64,000 nucleotides of DNA from Undaria pinnatifida (GCA_012845835.1 JABAKD010000025.1:11415264-11479263); one strand, 5' to 3'. Counted from the stretch's first letter, positions 11,000 through 24,814 are shown. Program-made: numbers and translations. The notes: generated from the sequence alone by a model not told the origin.

Positions 11000-12298
11000 A
11001 GTGGGTCAACCACCTGCGTACGGTGGAACTACGACCTTGATCTCACACACGTTCCCAGCATTTTTTTTGTCTCCGAGAATATGGATTCAGTTCAGAAGGG
11101 GTCAAGGCGTACGAAGGTTTCATGAAGAGAGCAACATATGGATATCGTCGGAGTGGCGCCAGTTTTTTTCTCTGGTTTTTCTAGGATCAAACCACAAATC
11201 ACAAAAAGACGAATTCCCAGAGTGCATTTAATATTTTTCTGGCTCCATTCCCGGAAGCTTACAAGAATATAGCTTGTACTGTTACATTTTTGTGGCATAT
11301 GGCCCTTTTCGCGGACGGACATATATCGCCGTGGTCTCCAGCCCACGGTTGTCATTCCACAGTCACCACCGCCCAGTTGCATCCAGCGCAAACAATTGCC
11401 AGCCGTCACGCGAGAGGAGCACATCGACCTTCCGGGCGTACTCACTTCCTGCCTCCGATATCCCATAGAGTGAGTGGACCTGAGTAGACGTATCATTAGA
11501 GCGTTTTTCTACAGTAAGAAAACATTACTCTTTTATACTCCCAAAGAGTGCATGCGGGTCAACCACGTCTCAGGTTCGAAAGCAGGCAACGCAAGAAAAT
11601 CCGTTGAGCATGGAGCCTGAGGCGAACGAGTTGTTGCGGAAGAGTTTACTTTTACTCTGCACTAGATAACATTAGAGTTGAATATTATTGCTGCGACATT
11701 TCAGGAAATTAATAGCCCTACAGCCGGTTGGCTGCCCACCGGTCAAGACTCTAGGCCTACTTCAGTAAACTGAAGAAGGCAACCGGGGACTGCGGCTTAC
11801 GCTTACAATTGCATAATGTTCAGACATAGTAGAGAACGAGTGTATACTGGTGATCACGATGTAGATCACTCTACTAAGCATGAAGCCCTGGGCACTTCTA
11901 CGAGTGCCTCTGGGACCACAACCGTTCTAGGTGCGACGGTGTCTGTGCGAGGCACGCCCTGTCAACTTGTCACTTCTGCGCTGTGCCGCAACGTACTAGT
12001 GCGTGGAGGGGGAGGGGGGCGGGGGGGGGGGGGACTATGGAATTGTCACACTCCGTGTATCTCGGCTGTTCGAGCCCATACTTCGAACTATATGTGCTAC
12101 GGTAAACGAGGTAGAGCGTGCGGACAGATTGACAAGAAGAGCGCAAATCTAAAACTGTTTCTCGTGTACACCTGATGAAACAAGCTCTCCCCACGCAAAC
12201 AACGAACATTTTATCTAAACGTCACCGGTAATCCCTGTTTTCCGCTCAGGTAATAGTAGCTGGCAACTGTACTTCTCAAGGAAGAATAAATTCGCACG
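11000..12298. other. Upstream region of haloperoxidase copy B, no gene seen
   Basis: About 1.3 kb between the weak candidate exon and the haloperoxidase start. It includes an imperfect hairpin near 11730-11780 (GGCTGCC...CTTCAGTTTACTGAAG) and a G-rich run at 12006-12033. No promoter element could be named with confidence. The plus-strand 119-codon frame at 11816-12175 is low complexity around the G run. Confidence 0.4.
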
Positions 12299-15200
12299 AT
12301 GAAGGGGCTTGCAGGATCTTCAGGTGCTATGGCCGTAATCGCTCTGGGGCTGTTTTCCGGTTCCAGCGGGGAATCCCTACGACGTGACGGGAATTTTAAC
12401 GGCCCGACTGGAGGTGTGAATGCGGTCGAATCACCCTCCATAAACACCTTGGACAGCAATGGCTCGCGCCGTCTTCAAAGGCGCCATCGTCCCCAACCTG
12501 TGACAGATGATGCCCTCGATGTTAATGGAACGGTGCGTGCCGACACTCTATCAATGTGTATTGTACTACCAACGCGATTGTAGGGTTGGTTGCGGCTACA
12601 ATAGATCTGTAGCGGTTACCGCGGTAGCGAATAAACTGGAGCAACGTTAGGCACATGTTAGCTCCTCGGTACAATTTTTGTTCATGATACTGCGAAACCT
12701 GGCCGTCGACTTACTTGTTAATGTCTGAGTCATCCCACGGTAGGGGTTGCGTTTTTCTTGCCAAACATTCCTTGGGCGATATAGTTCCTCATGCGAAGAA
12801 CTGCCGATCAATAAAGTAATTTCCCGAGAACATATTGTTTTAGGACCAAGGCGTAGAAACTTGGTCGGGTTTTGCGAACGAATGCCTTCCAAGTCATTTT
12901 TCGGGTGAGATACTGAGTTCCTCCTGTGAGGAGCTCAGGGACGTTCTGATGCTGCAATCCTACCGTGGGATGGCTAATCTCCATGATAAAGCATCATAAC
13001 GCGTTTTCCATCCATACATGGTTGGCAGTAGTTAATGTGAGACAAACCGAAACAACTCCCCGGCATGCCACGGGTAGTACCTCTACGTTAAAATAACTGG
13101 CGTAGCGCGCCGCAGCCTGTCTTTGAGACGAAGAGACGGCTAGAGGCATGCACGACTACGATCATGTATTGTTCAAAATTGACATTCGGCTTTTCCGCCA
13201 TTATTCCATGCGTTTACGTGTTTCGAACAGCCTGCCGAGAGAGCGGCCAACGTGTTGACCCAGCGCACCGATTGGGCCGAGACCGAGTTCACAGCGTCAG
13301 AGCGTACGGTACACGTCAACAACGGAGACCGCTCCTCCGCCGCCACGTTCCACAAGTCGCTGCCTCACGACAGCCTTGGACAGGTGAACCCCCCCTGAGT
13401 GATAATTATTTATGCCGTGAAAATCCAGAGAGTAACCCGGGCAGCTTGTGGATTTAAAATGCCGGGCCGGTATATCCTATCTACTGCAGGTGCTCCGCAA
13501 GCACTAGCAGTACCTAGACGTAACGGGCAAGGTGGAGCGAACGACGGTAGAGGGTTAACGTTTGCACCGAACGTTCATTGACTCTCATTGCCTCATTACC
13601 TACGCGAACGACCACACACAGAGGTACAATACCATACCATGCATGTGTTCTACAGATGTGTCTCTTTCGTATGCTCCGCGAACGTGATATTGAACATCTA
13701 GAGCCAGTGTTGAATCGTTTATCGGCGCCGTGTATCTTATATCTTGTTGTTTTCGTTCGTTCCTACACCTGCCACGCTCCAGGTGGACAGTGATGCCTTC
13801 GACGCCCTGATCGAGTGTGTTTCCGAAGGCGACTTCGACACGTGCGAAAAGGTGCCGGCCGGAGACGAGGACGGCTTCCTCGTAAATCCTCTTGGTGGAC
13901 TCGCGACCAATATGGCAGGACCGGCCAGGTAATATTGTGGCCGGCACCATGCATCCTCGATTTCAGAATTGAGTCATCTCGATCATCCGCTTGCGAAGTG
14001 AATGCAGGGACACCCTACCCGCAGTTGATGTGTAAATAACTTCAAACTAGAGATCTGAGACCCCTAGGCGAAAAATATATTGGTCCCAAATATTGTCGCT
14101 CCTGAATACTACAGCGAGATACGTGTTACTCCAGCTATCATCGGCGTCGAACGAGGTGGTGCCCACAACACCTGTAAATTCGACGTGGTCGTGCATAGTT
14201 AGCTTGTAGACGTATGACACACGATGTGGTCCGCTTTAATGCGGACCATGTTGCGTTCCCCGGTAGGTAGACACGGACGGGACAGAACCTTCAAGACATT
14301 CAACACAGCTTTTGACGGTAAAAACGTTTGGTTTCCAGACACTGTATTGGCCCGCGCTGACCTGCTGTTGTCGTACCCGACGCCTGACCTCCTCCAACTT
14401 GCGTTTTGTTTCAAAGAGCGTTCCGTCCCTTCCATCCTCCCGCGTCGGCGACCCTCCATTAAGTCAGTGCTGTTTCGTTCCTATCGTGCCTGTCCTGTTC
14501 TGGTTCATTCCATGCGGCGGTTGGACGAACTCTGGGACTCGGGCGACTTTACTTGACGCGTCGCGGACATCTTCCTCGTTACGACGATACCGACGGTATC
14601 CATGGACAATATTCAATATGGTACCGAATTATGTTCCGTTGGTACGTGTATTCTTCCCGCACTTCCGACCTGGGTGTAATTGAACGGCCGGATTTCAAAA
14701 CAGCTCTGCCTTGACAATCCCTAGTGCTTCAGCAATCAACTCTGAGGACTTGGTGAGTTGTGGTTGTTGGACTATGTTGGCACGGCAGCTGTTAGCTTCT
14801 GAAGTGTGTTCCTCTGGGTTTGAACCGACGTCGCCTATTGTTCTCGTATCGATTAATTTCGTCAGAAAACGTACAATTTGTCTGGTTGCCGTTGGTCTTA
14901 CTACACAAATGTGTCCCCATAAAGGGGTATGCTCGACGAGGACTACGGTCTAGGTAGCGGTGTTTTGCATTTGACTGATGGGCCTGATCAACTGAGGAGC
15001 TGCTCCCCACATTGTCTAGACTCCTCCTATACGTGTGGTGTTTGCAATAGTGTTTTCGGTGAACATAGACGATGGAAAGGTCCGCGGTGTCGATACATGA
15101 ACACGGTGATAGGGTAAATATGTTTATCCAAAAATCTATTGCGTGGTGTATAGAGCATCTTCCGTGGGGAGCCCCAGAATATTGAGGTTCATCATTTCGC

Positions 15201-18200
15201 AACATGGGTCGTTGGATGCCTTATGAAAGTGCCCTGGATCGAACGTACCTTCGCGATTCCGCCTCAGGCCGCTCAAATGGCGGAGCTGTACTGGATGGCC
15301 TTGACAAGAGACGTGCCGTTCTCCAAGTACGGTGAAGACGAGGCAACCGTGGCGGCAGCAGGTACCGCTACTATTTTTCGTATGCAAGTGGCAAAATAGA
15401 ATGACGCAAGGGACGACATTTCGCTATTCCGTGAAAAATTTTCATTTCGTCACCAATGTGGAGTTCTAGCTTCGAAGCAGAAGCTCCCTTTTGGTTGTGC
15501 TTTCTCGCTTGTTACATACTCCGGAGTATATGATAATGGGAGGGTTGAGGTTGAACGAGAGATAGCGCTGTCGTATGAGAATACTGGGATGTCGGAGATC
15601 GGTGCCGTCAAACTCCCCGATTTTCCTTCTCTCCGGGACGTCTTCTCCATGGTACGCGAGGAGAGCGAGCTGTCGTATGAGAATACTGGGATGTCGGAGA
15701 TCGGTGCCGTCAAACTCCCCGATTTTCCTTCTCTCCGGGACGTCTTCTCCATGGTACGCGAGGAGAGCGAGATGATGTATGTGTGGTACTCGTGAGAAGC
15801 CGAATAAAGATATATGTTCACGTTCTATTGGCCTGCCCACTGGGTTCTCGACCACCCCCTATATATTGTTTGTGCAGTGACGCCGCCATGTGACGCCCCT
15901 AGGAATCAGGAATGACTACCCGATGTCGGCCGATAGATATCGCAATTGTGTGCTTCAACTCTCCGTGTATTGTGGGCTTGGTGAGCCGAGTTCTGCGATT
16001 AGTAGATTCCCGTTCAAAATCTTCCCACGTGTATTTATGGACGATTGGTCATTTATAGCTGTAGGTAATGCTACACTGCGGTGTATGACAACCAAGTTCT
16101 GCACTTGTTGCCACGGGTTCTTCGAGTCGTTCGACAAGGCTAACAATATAGATATTCTTAGGCGTTGCTACGTTTGATAAACAATCGTGTTTGTACCATA
16201 TTGACCAACGACGATATCGCAGTCGGGGTTTAACGATTGGAACCTTCTGGTTTTGACAGACAACTTGGCCACGATGCCTGGGTTCGCTAACATGAACGGG
16301 GTGGCCGTCGGAAGCAATGGCAAAGCGGATCCGCAGTCGCAGTTGTTCCGGTCTTCTGCACTCGGTGTCGAGACAGGGCCCTTCATTTCCCAGGTACAGT
16401 GTAGCAGCCTGTTCATGATGGGGTTCTTTGTACGGGGCTTTTCCACGCCTTGATTGTGTTTTTCAGTACTATGTTGCTTGGTCGGTAAAGTTTGCGTTGT
16501 TCTACAATAGGACAGTTCGTATCTGCCTCACTATACGAATTGGATCGGCGAAATGAAATGGAAGACCCAGCGACGGACCGCTATCGCTAAGGTGGAAGCA
16601 TCGGCACCGGCGCTTATTTCGTCATGACGTATAGACATGCCTGAAAACGCGTGATGGGGATCCGGGTTAAGCTGCTGCGATGATGTCCTCTTTCGGAGTG
16701 TATTTTGATTCCATGCTTACGAAGGTAACGCGCCGAGTAACATCTCCCCTCGATCGCTTGTCCCGTTGCCAATGATTTTGATCCAAATCAGCTACTGGTG
16801 AAGGATTTTACAATTGATTCCATCACGGTAGCGCCTCTGCAGACGACATTTGCATCTGGGGTGGACTACATGGTCGATTACGACGAATGGCTTCGCATAC
16901 AGGTTAGCGAAATCACTTTAAACACATGACGACCGAAAATGAACTGCGTGTGCACCGACGGCAATGTTTGGCGCAGGAGCTGGACATAGAAGAGGAGGAA
17001 AGGGAAGGGTCAAAATCCCCTAGCTCTCCCAATGTATCCGATATACGTCGCCTCTGGTCGCAACGTTCGAACGATCACACCTTCTCAAGACATTGATTGG
17101 TTCCATTGGATGCATTCACGCAACTCCATTGGGCGCTGTAGGCGCGTAGCTGCGGAATATAAAACCAGTTATCCCAAGAACGTGATTTGTCCCCGCGTAA
17201 TGCCTCTGCATCCGTGGTACACCTAGAATCGGCCTTAGGGTAGGGCACCGTCAGTACACTGTCGTTGTAGATGTATGTCTTAACAAGTGAAAGAGCATTG
17301 GGGTCATCTGGTTCTTGGTGTGTACCATGCATCAGGTATTGTACACCGAAACCGTTTCGAAGCATCTTATCGATCTGAGCCGCAAGCGTGCCGTTTACCT
17401 GTGAAAAACGAGATGATACATAGACTTGGGAATATAAATTTGCGCAGTGTGACGATTGCCCCTGGCAGTAGTGCGCCCTTCGTCTGGTGGACTTCCCGAC
17501 GGCCGTGCAACTGTGTCTGTTCTGATGTCACCGAATCGTACTCTCACTCTAACTTCAAATGCTTTCTCTATGCCTCCGCCGTATTCCCAGAACGGTGGCA
17601 AGCCGGATTCACCGGAGGAGGAAGACCCTGATAAGCGGTACATCCGCAACTCCCGCGATCTTTCAAGGCTGGTAGTCACCGACACTATCAACACGTGAGT
17701 GCTCTACTGTGGGTTCGGACTGCATTTGCGACTGCTGCTGGGGGATACTCCGTGAACCAAAGGTTTTTGCCGTCGTTCGATATGTCACTGAAGCCGCCAT
17801 TACCACTCCTGGGCTAGAAGTCCCCACACAAAACATTTTACAAGAACGACACACAACGCTCCCCAGTTGTCATTTCAGTTCACCTGCAAGTGACTGAGAC
17901 TTCACAAAAACCCACAAACGCTTGTGCATGACACTATGTGACCGAGCGTTCCAGCGATGCTCTGCTTCGTTGGGGACAGCGATCAACAGCGATGCCCTGC
18001 TCCGTTCGACCGCGATGAATACGTGACAATGTAATCAACATTCTCGATTGGCAGGGAGGCGTACCGAGCCGCACTGATTCTTATCGAAGAAGGAGCCATA
18101 AGCCGTCCTGGCTTCAACGGTCCGTACGAGGAAAGCGACCGCCAGGTTGGTTTCGTCAACTACGGCGTGTCTCACGTTATGAGGATCATCGGAAACGCCG

Positions 18201-20730
18201 AGCTGGCCATGCGATCGTCGTGGTACCAGAAGTGGAATGTGCACCTGTTCGCTCGTCCAGAGGTGAGATTTCACTGACACACCGAGCCTCACTGATGACG
18301 TACATCAAACGGCATGGAAGACGGAAAATGCCCCACCCCGTGATGTGTGTGTATATTAAAGCACAGTTTGCTTCGGTCACCGGGACTTGTACAACGTTTC
18401 GGGTCATTCCTCTAACTGTCTGGCTCTTTCCAACAAGAATGCATTGCTTGACGATCTCCCAAGGGTGTGATATAGGCGGACCCAGGCGATCTATTGTCGA
18501 ATAACCGAATGTCATTCCCGGCAAACGTCATCCCACTCCCTCGCGTTTTACCGCTACTGTTGGGTAACTGGACGTGCCAGGCCGTCGCTGGAACCCTTCA
18601 CAATGTCATCTACGGCGATCTTGACGTAGAATTCGACAAGTCGCTCCTCAACAACAGGGAGTTGCTCAGGAGGGTGCGGAACCGGAATGTAGAGATCAAC
18701 GGAAGGAGGGGCAGACGCGGGCGCACCTACCTTCTGCCAATGGTGAGTAGTAATTTCGGGCGCCTCTTCTATAGTAACCACCGCGTGTTGTAATTGCGCC
18801 CACGTTTTTGGTCTGTTGAAGATGCCTGGTGTGGTGTGACTGTGCCGATCTTGTTCGCCACGGCGACAATCAGTGGCAGCACGCGATCGACGTGACCAAC
18901 CTCTCCCTTATTTTCCGATCAACTGTAACTTCAGGGTGATGTTAAGAACTTAGACACCCCCTCGCACTCGCGCGTCTAGCCAAGCGTGGATACGTACATG
19001 CCCGCATATTCTGCCCTCGTTACTAACGAACACATTAGCCGTCTCGCCCCTGACGTTGGCGATTCGGGAGCTGTAGAGTGTGCCGTTTAGTAAAGTGCGC
19101 GTGAATGATACTCTCATATTGGCCGGATTAGGACTGTCCTAACTCTGCTGTATATGTGTTTTTTGGTTTCGCAGGCTGTCAACGAGGGATCGCCAACACA
19201 CCCATCGTACCCATCTGGCCACGCTGTTCAGAACGGCGCCTTTGCAACGGTGCTCAAGGTGAGATGAAGATAATTTACACCCACTACGGTCGCTGGTACC
19301 TACGACCACGGCGGCCATGTCAGAGTGGGGTCAGGACGTGGTCGAACCTCGCCCCATATACACCATAGGGTGAAGTCACGAATAGATGGAAGGACCTTCG
19401 CCTCAAGGCCTTGCTCAAAATGCCAATATAACAAGAACAATTGATTTAGAAAGAAGTCGGTTTCAACTCAAATGATCCACACTAATCCTCTCATGTGCTT
19501 TCTCGGCTAGGCTTGGGGCCGAGTGCCTCGCGATAGCCGTGTGCAATAACGTGGTGTGTACTCGACCCCTTTGTATTTCGAACACGCTGTTCCGTTACGT
19601 TGTAAACTGGTCGTGAGCTGCTGTGTGTTACAGCGCACGTAGTTCTGGGACGCACTGACATCTCTCCAAACGTGATTCAATCGTTTGTTACTTTCCGGCG
19701 TTCACTTGCTAGAGTGTACGCATTGCATGATTGCGGCTACACGACATTTTAGTCAGTTCCTAACATCGTGCACGTACAGCAGACCAGAGGGACCAACTTA
19801 GTACCGTGAACCGAAACCAAGACGACGTGTATGGTTTGATCAATTACAGCAGTTGGTTGGCAGTTCCGCTAACGAAAGCTTCGAATCACCACCATACGCC
19901 GCAGGCCCTTGTTGGACTGGAGAGGGGTGCTTCGTGCATCGAGGACCCCGTGTTTCCCGACGACGAAGGGCTGAACCTTCTGCCCTACACCGGCAAAGAC
20001 TGCTTGACGTACGAGGGAGAAATCAACAAAATGGCTGTCAACGTCGCATTCGGCAGGTACAGCGAGCACGGACAAAGTATGCATGGGCACTGTTTTGAAG
20101 AAGGGATCTTATGCGTATGTATACCTACGACTTGGTCACGTCTTGCATCTTCAGATGCGGCCAAACACAGTTTGTCAAGAGAGTCTTGCGTCGACATAAC
20201 CGTGACCTCCATCGTCCTTGGCCGTGATTTGCTATACTACGATTTCCAGGCAAATGTGCGGCGTTCACTGGAGGATCGACGGCCAGGAAGGGTTGACCCT
20301 CGGGGAGACGGTCGCTGTGCGGATTTTGCAGCAGGTGAAAACACACATGAATGATAGTCAAGCATAAAGTTTCCGTACTCGCATGGACGACACTCCCAGC
20401 TTGAGCAGTGTTCCCACGGTTCCCCGGAACCATGAAGGCAGTGAAATCAAATACCGAGCAGTGGAGCGTCGACTGCAGCAATGATTACAAATACCAGGTA
20501 GAAGGCAGAAATTACTGACCCTACATCGGTGAGGTACTTGTATGCTGACCCCCCCATGGCTGGTACCCGTTTACTTTATTTCACAGGAGGCTGTGGCTTT
20601 CCCGGAGAACGAACCGTACGAGTTCCGTCTCATGAAAGGCGAGACGATCAGGCTCGAAACGGACGGGTCTTTCTTCGTAAACAACAAGAGGTGCAGCGGA
20701 GAAGCGTTCATGGGGGCTGATCAGTGCTAA
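12299..20730 (+). CDS. vHPO: Vanadium-dependent haloperoxidase (bromo-/iodoperoxidase), copy B, 14 exons
   Basis: Uses vanadate and H2O2 to oxidise bromide or iodide. Exons: 12299-12532, 13231-13383, 13783-13928, 14704-14752, 15268-15361, 16260-16393, 16792-16902, 17591-17694, 18055-18262, 18581-18742, 19175-19258, 19905-20056, 20250-20334, 20587-20730. Phases join without a break into 619 codons. All introns are GT-AG; the first donor (GTGCGT) is weak. The N terminus looks like a signal peptide (AMAVIALGLFSG, residues 10-21), suggesting secretion or apoplastic location. Vanadate-binding residues are all present: K401 and R409 (KWNVHLFAR), H474 with S479-G480-H481 (THPSYPSGH), R544 and H550 (RQMCGVH). 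These correspond to Ascophyllum K341, R349, H411, S416-H418, R480 and H486. HKSLPHDSLGQ and LVNPLGG are further family landmarks. Bromide versus iodide preference cannot be read from sequence. Confidence 0.93.
15568..15771 (+). repeat. Perfect tandem duplication, 2 x 102 bp, in haloperoxidase intron 5
   Basis: Two identical 102-bp units (15568-15669 and 15670-15771) lie inside the 898-bp intron between exons 5 and 6. The unit is 34 codons long, and a plus-strand frame is open through both units from about 15397 to 15795, with peptide core LPDFPSLRDVFSMVREESE. The antisense frame is also open (15466-15855). Perfect identity implies a recent duplication. Splicing exon 5 directly to exon 6 restores the family protein, so this is not needed for the enzyme. 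Confidence 0.85.
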
Positions 20731-23700
20731 ACAAACGGGGCACTATAGCGTTTTTTTTAACGTCAGGACGGCTTGCATCGCTGTCGTAGATTAAGTGCGT
20801 ATGCGATTTCCGCCAAATGTGCGCTAGTTGTTGCCACATGTTGTTCCAACAGATGATGGCGATGAATCGCAATTCATCAGCGGGTGTGTCGCAGTGGTTA
20901 TCTGCTGACTGGTCGTGTTTGGTTGCTGTCTGTATACACCCCGATGTGGCAACAACCACCCTCACAGTGAACGAGCTTCGGACGATTCCGTGCAGCTCAT
21001 CGTAGATTGGTATGGTGCAGTGATCCCACCAAACATTACACCAACCTCAAAGACGGAGGCGTTCGCCAGGAAGCCATCGTTTATGCTTGTTGTCTCTTCG
21101 AACGCAATGTGGGCATTGAGCTTGGAAGGCCCAGGAAGGCTTGTGAAAATGACATATGCGTAGCGAGGACGGGGACGGGCGGAACAGGGGAAAGATTTCC
21201 CGTGTGGGTTTGTAACATGAGTTGTTATACATGGACTATATTGAAGTGGTTGCTCCGATTGTGTGCGGTTTGCAAAGCACGTCCAGTATTCGGCAACTGC
21301 AGTCTAAACCGCGTACTGTGTGCGCACACAATTCGGTAAGGATTTGTCCGCAGGTGTTGTTAAGTGCCCTGAAAAATTGCATCATTTCCGGCTTCAGACA
21401 AACGCTATGTTTTGAGGATGCGACGTATCGCGTTCGGTGTGGCTGGCCCCGTCTGCCGAAATACAGAACGGAAGTATGTTGTTGATAGTTGTTCTCTGCT
21501 GCAGTGTGCGTCGAATCATTGGCGCCAAATCCATTGGGGTGGAACGGAGGTGCCACCCCGTCAAGAAAGGGGCAGTTTCGTGCGTCGTCCGCTTCCACTG
21601 CGGAAACACAAAAGAGCTGTGAATGGATCGGCGTGTCCCCGACTACCATGTGGTCGACGTATGTGCTGTGGTTCTGATGAACGGCCTTTCTGAACCATCA
21701 GCCCTCTTTAATTGGTTATCCGTTGTTAAGCTTGAAACGCTGCTTTGGTCAATCTTCGGCGGAGATAGTTGCGGTCGGTACTGCCCGATACACAGAACAG
21801 GGGCTGCGTCATGCTGTCACCCGGCGTATTGTCTTGTTCTGGACAGAACCCTCGTTACAGCAGAGGGTTGGGTTTGCAAGCATAGCTATCTAGCATCGGG
21901 GGGAGTGGTTCTTTAGTACATGAAATATTGTGGGGGGAGCGGTTCAGTTGATTGAATATTGTGTTTGTTTCGAACTTGTATACACACTTGATTGATTACC
22001 CGGAACAAACGTTCGTTCCCCACTGCGGCATTTTAATAATACCTATGTTTGACTATGTAGAGACCGCGCGTTCCATCTTGTGCTCTTGTGATGTGGGATG
22101 TATTGTATTTGTCAGCGAAAAGCTGAAAGTGTGGCCCTACGTGCTGCGGAGCCAACAATTGAGTTTGTACGAACGAAATCCTCAAAACAGCTCACGTTTG
22201 GTTTGTCGCTAGAAACAAATATGCCTATAAAATAGCCAAGCAGATTGTCGGGCGTCAGGTTCAATGTATTTGGGATTTTTAACCCCAATCGTTTGGGATC
22301 AGCACGTCCCACCACCGCGGGTATGACCCGCTACGATACACTATCGCCTTAGAACTTTTCGTTGTTCTGGGAGGAATTGGATATATGTATGACATTTGTC
22401 GATATAGCTACGATCTGGTTTGTTCTAATTGGCGTCTATATCTGTGTGAGATATGTGTCGGTTGTCCGCGTGACTGCAGCACCCACGGCGCAGTCCATTG
22501 ATGTTTGGATTCTCAAACGTTTGAAAACTAGTCATGATCACAAGCCAAGGGCCTCGCTTTGTGATTGTGTGTAAAATTAATACGTTGGATTTCCCGTTGT
22601 GGGTCGTTTGTGCTCCAGATGAATGGGACTTATAATAGTAGCATTTCTGTGGCATGGATCGTGTTTTGCCGAAATATTATAGCCATGTTTCGAGCCGGCG
22701 TTTTCCATATTTTGACTAAAGGCTTTCAGCGGTAAGCTTGCCTGCTTGCACCGCAGACAAGACCTGATGTCTATCCGTCGCACGTTCGCTACTTGTTGTA
22801 ACATCGACTCTGCGCCAGTTACGCTCTGTCTGTTCCCAGATAAAAGCCGCCACTCAAAGTCTCGAAACGTTTTTCGATGGTACGGTATCGACCACTGAAC
22901 CGGTCGAACTCACCGCTGACGTAATGGTATTTTGGGTTTCGTGAAATGTTGCAAGAAAATACTTTTCCATGAAAACGCGTTCACGTCTATACCCACACCT
23001 AAGCCCGATTCGACATGGCAATAAAGCTCTTGTGTTCACCTTTCGAGGACCCGACCTCAGACATGACAACCTCCCGTTGCATCCCTCACCGGCTTCACCC
23101 TCGAGGTCTGTTGCAGAAAGTGATCGAGGGGGGGGCGCTCTTAGGTTGTAAGCGAGCTTTGGTCCTTCAATACGCTCTATATGGTGTGGTATCTACAGGG
23201 TGGCCCGAAAACAAAATCCCGGAGCAACACAACCATTGGTTTACCTAGGAGTTTTTAGGCCGGAGGGGGCGGGCTACCCGACAACCTTTCCCTACAAACA
23301 AAAACAAGTTTAATGCCAAATAAACTTTACCCCCAACACTAATTTCAATATTAAACAAACCAGAGAGGCTTTCCCTGGCGGGAATACCGGTTCAATAACC
23401 GGAAAAAAGCGGTGAGACCCTTGCCTCCACCCCTGCCGACGTGCACCCCCCGACGCACAAGCAAGCATGACCGATCTATGAGCCCTGCATATGATGCGGC
23501 AAAAGTCACAGCAGCGTCTTGGCTCGACAGTCACTGCTATACGAGCCAAGACCATGGTGAAGATTACGCGTGCGTTTGCGGATGCTGGAAAATCATCGAG
23601 GACAACTCGACTATCATGTTGGACGTGGTTGGAGGAGTAACCGATTGAAATTAAGGGTAGGGGCTCATCCAGATCCCTCTTGGGTGGTCATTGGAAGGTT

Positions 23701-24235
23701 TGTTGCTGGTGCCGTTCAGATCGTTCAGACCACCCTCATTTAATAGAAACAAGAACGTTGAGTTGGTTGTTTTTTCATGGCCGGTTGTCCATGTGTACAA
23801 ACTGGTAAGTGCAACGTCGACGTAGAGCCAAGCCGCGCAAGGAAATGCTTATTATTTGCGTTCAGGTGCCGGCTATATATATATATATATCGTCTTGGTT
23901 CTGCTTGGGTAAGGATCTCCGTTCAGATACGTTCTGGCGGGTCCATACTAGCACACACATAACAACATGGGCAACTTTAGCAATGGCATCGACTTGCTTT
24001 GACTGGCACTGATGGTTGAAGTGCACAATGCTTGGCAACTTTTAGTCTCCGAGCGTTACAAAACTTGTGAGTGGATGTTCCTGTATGTGTTATCCAGGTC
24101 CACCACTTACGGTTTAGCTCAAATACGTGCAAAGATCACAACCACCGTGCCTACAGACTGGTTCCCGTTGTCGCTAGCCGGCGTCGCACACATAGCACCC
24201 AATTTCATCGTGCTGAGTCACCCGCCAGGCTGCAC
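20731..24235 (+). repeat. 3' flank of copy B, segmentally duplicated
   Basis: Aligns with 295-3385 (copy A) and, inverted, with 58290-60493 (copy C). It lacks the R1 and MITE1 insertions of copy A. It carries about 900 bp at roughly 23025-23945 absent from copy A, because copy A passes directly from the CGATTCGACAT block (2780) to the ACACACAATAAC block (2825). That extra piece has no recognisable gene or inverted ends. TA-dinucleotide runs occur at 23874-23891 and 24240-24253. Confidence 0.72.
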
Positions 24236-24253
24236 GCCCTATATATATATATA

Positions 24254-24814
24254 CAAGGGCTTCGCTCGCGGGCGGCTGGGCGCCGCCCCCTACGCTTGCG
24301 GAAGGAGGAATGGACATTCAGTAGGAAGGCGGAAAAGAAGCACAAATGGCGCAACTGGCGACTTGAAAATGCCAAGAGGTCCATATATAGTACAACGGTA
24401 AACGATGGAGACGATTGTGATTATGAGTTTGTTATTATCATCCATTCGCCCAGTCCATGATGGGCACGTCGGAGGGCTTGCTTGGCATATCCTTCCACCT
24501 CTCAGATAGCACCTGTACACTTCTTATTAATAGCTCCCTCTAAGTCGATCATCAATAATAAATTATCGCAGACCCTAAACACCAGGCACGCGCTTGTCAA
24601 GGATAGAGACAGGAAAACTACTACTTAAGATGTAAAGGAGCGCAGTGCCAAAAAAAACATGCTGGAAGCAGGAAGTTGAACGCACACACCGCAAACATGT
24701 GAAGTACATTTGTATTCCTGAAAGACGAAGAGCACGCATTTAGGCATAGTTCTCAAAAAACGATGCTGGTATCATAAACCACAACTTAACGTTCTATAAA
24801 GAACGTGCTGTCAA
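24254..24814. other. Intergenic, no gene seen
   Basis: Between the duplicated flank and the last exon of the minus-strand candidate gene. Frames of up to 129 codons on the plus strand overlap each other in two phases and show no domain. Confidence 0.4.

Noticed and set aside
15466-15855. 129-codon minus-strand ORF in haloperoxidase intron 5
   Set aside because: It is the antisense of the duplicated open frame; no start context or domain. Kept only as part of the intron observation.
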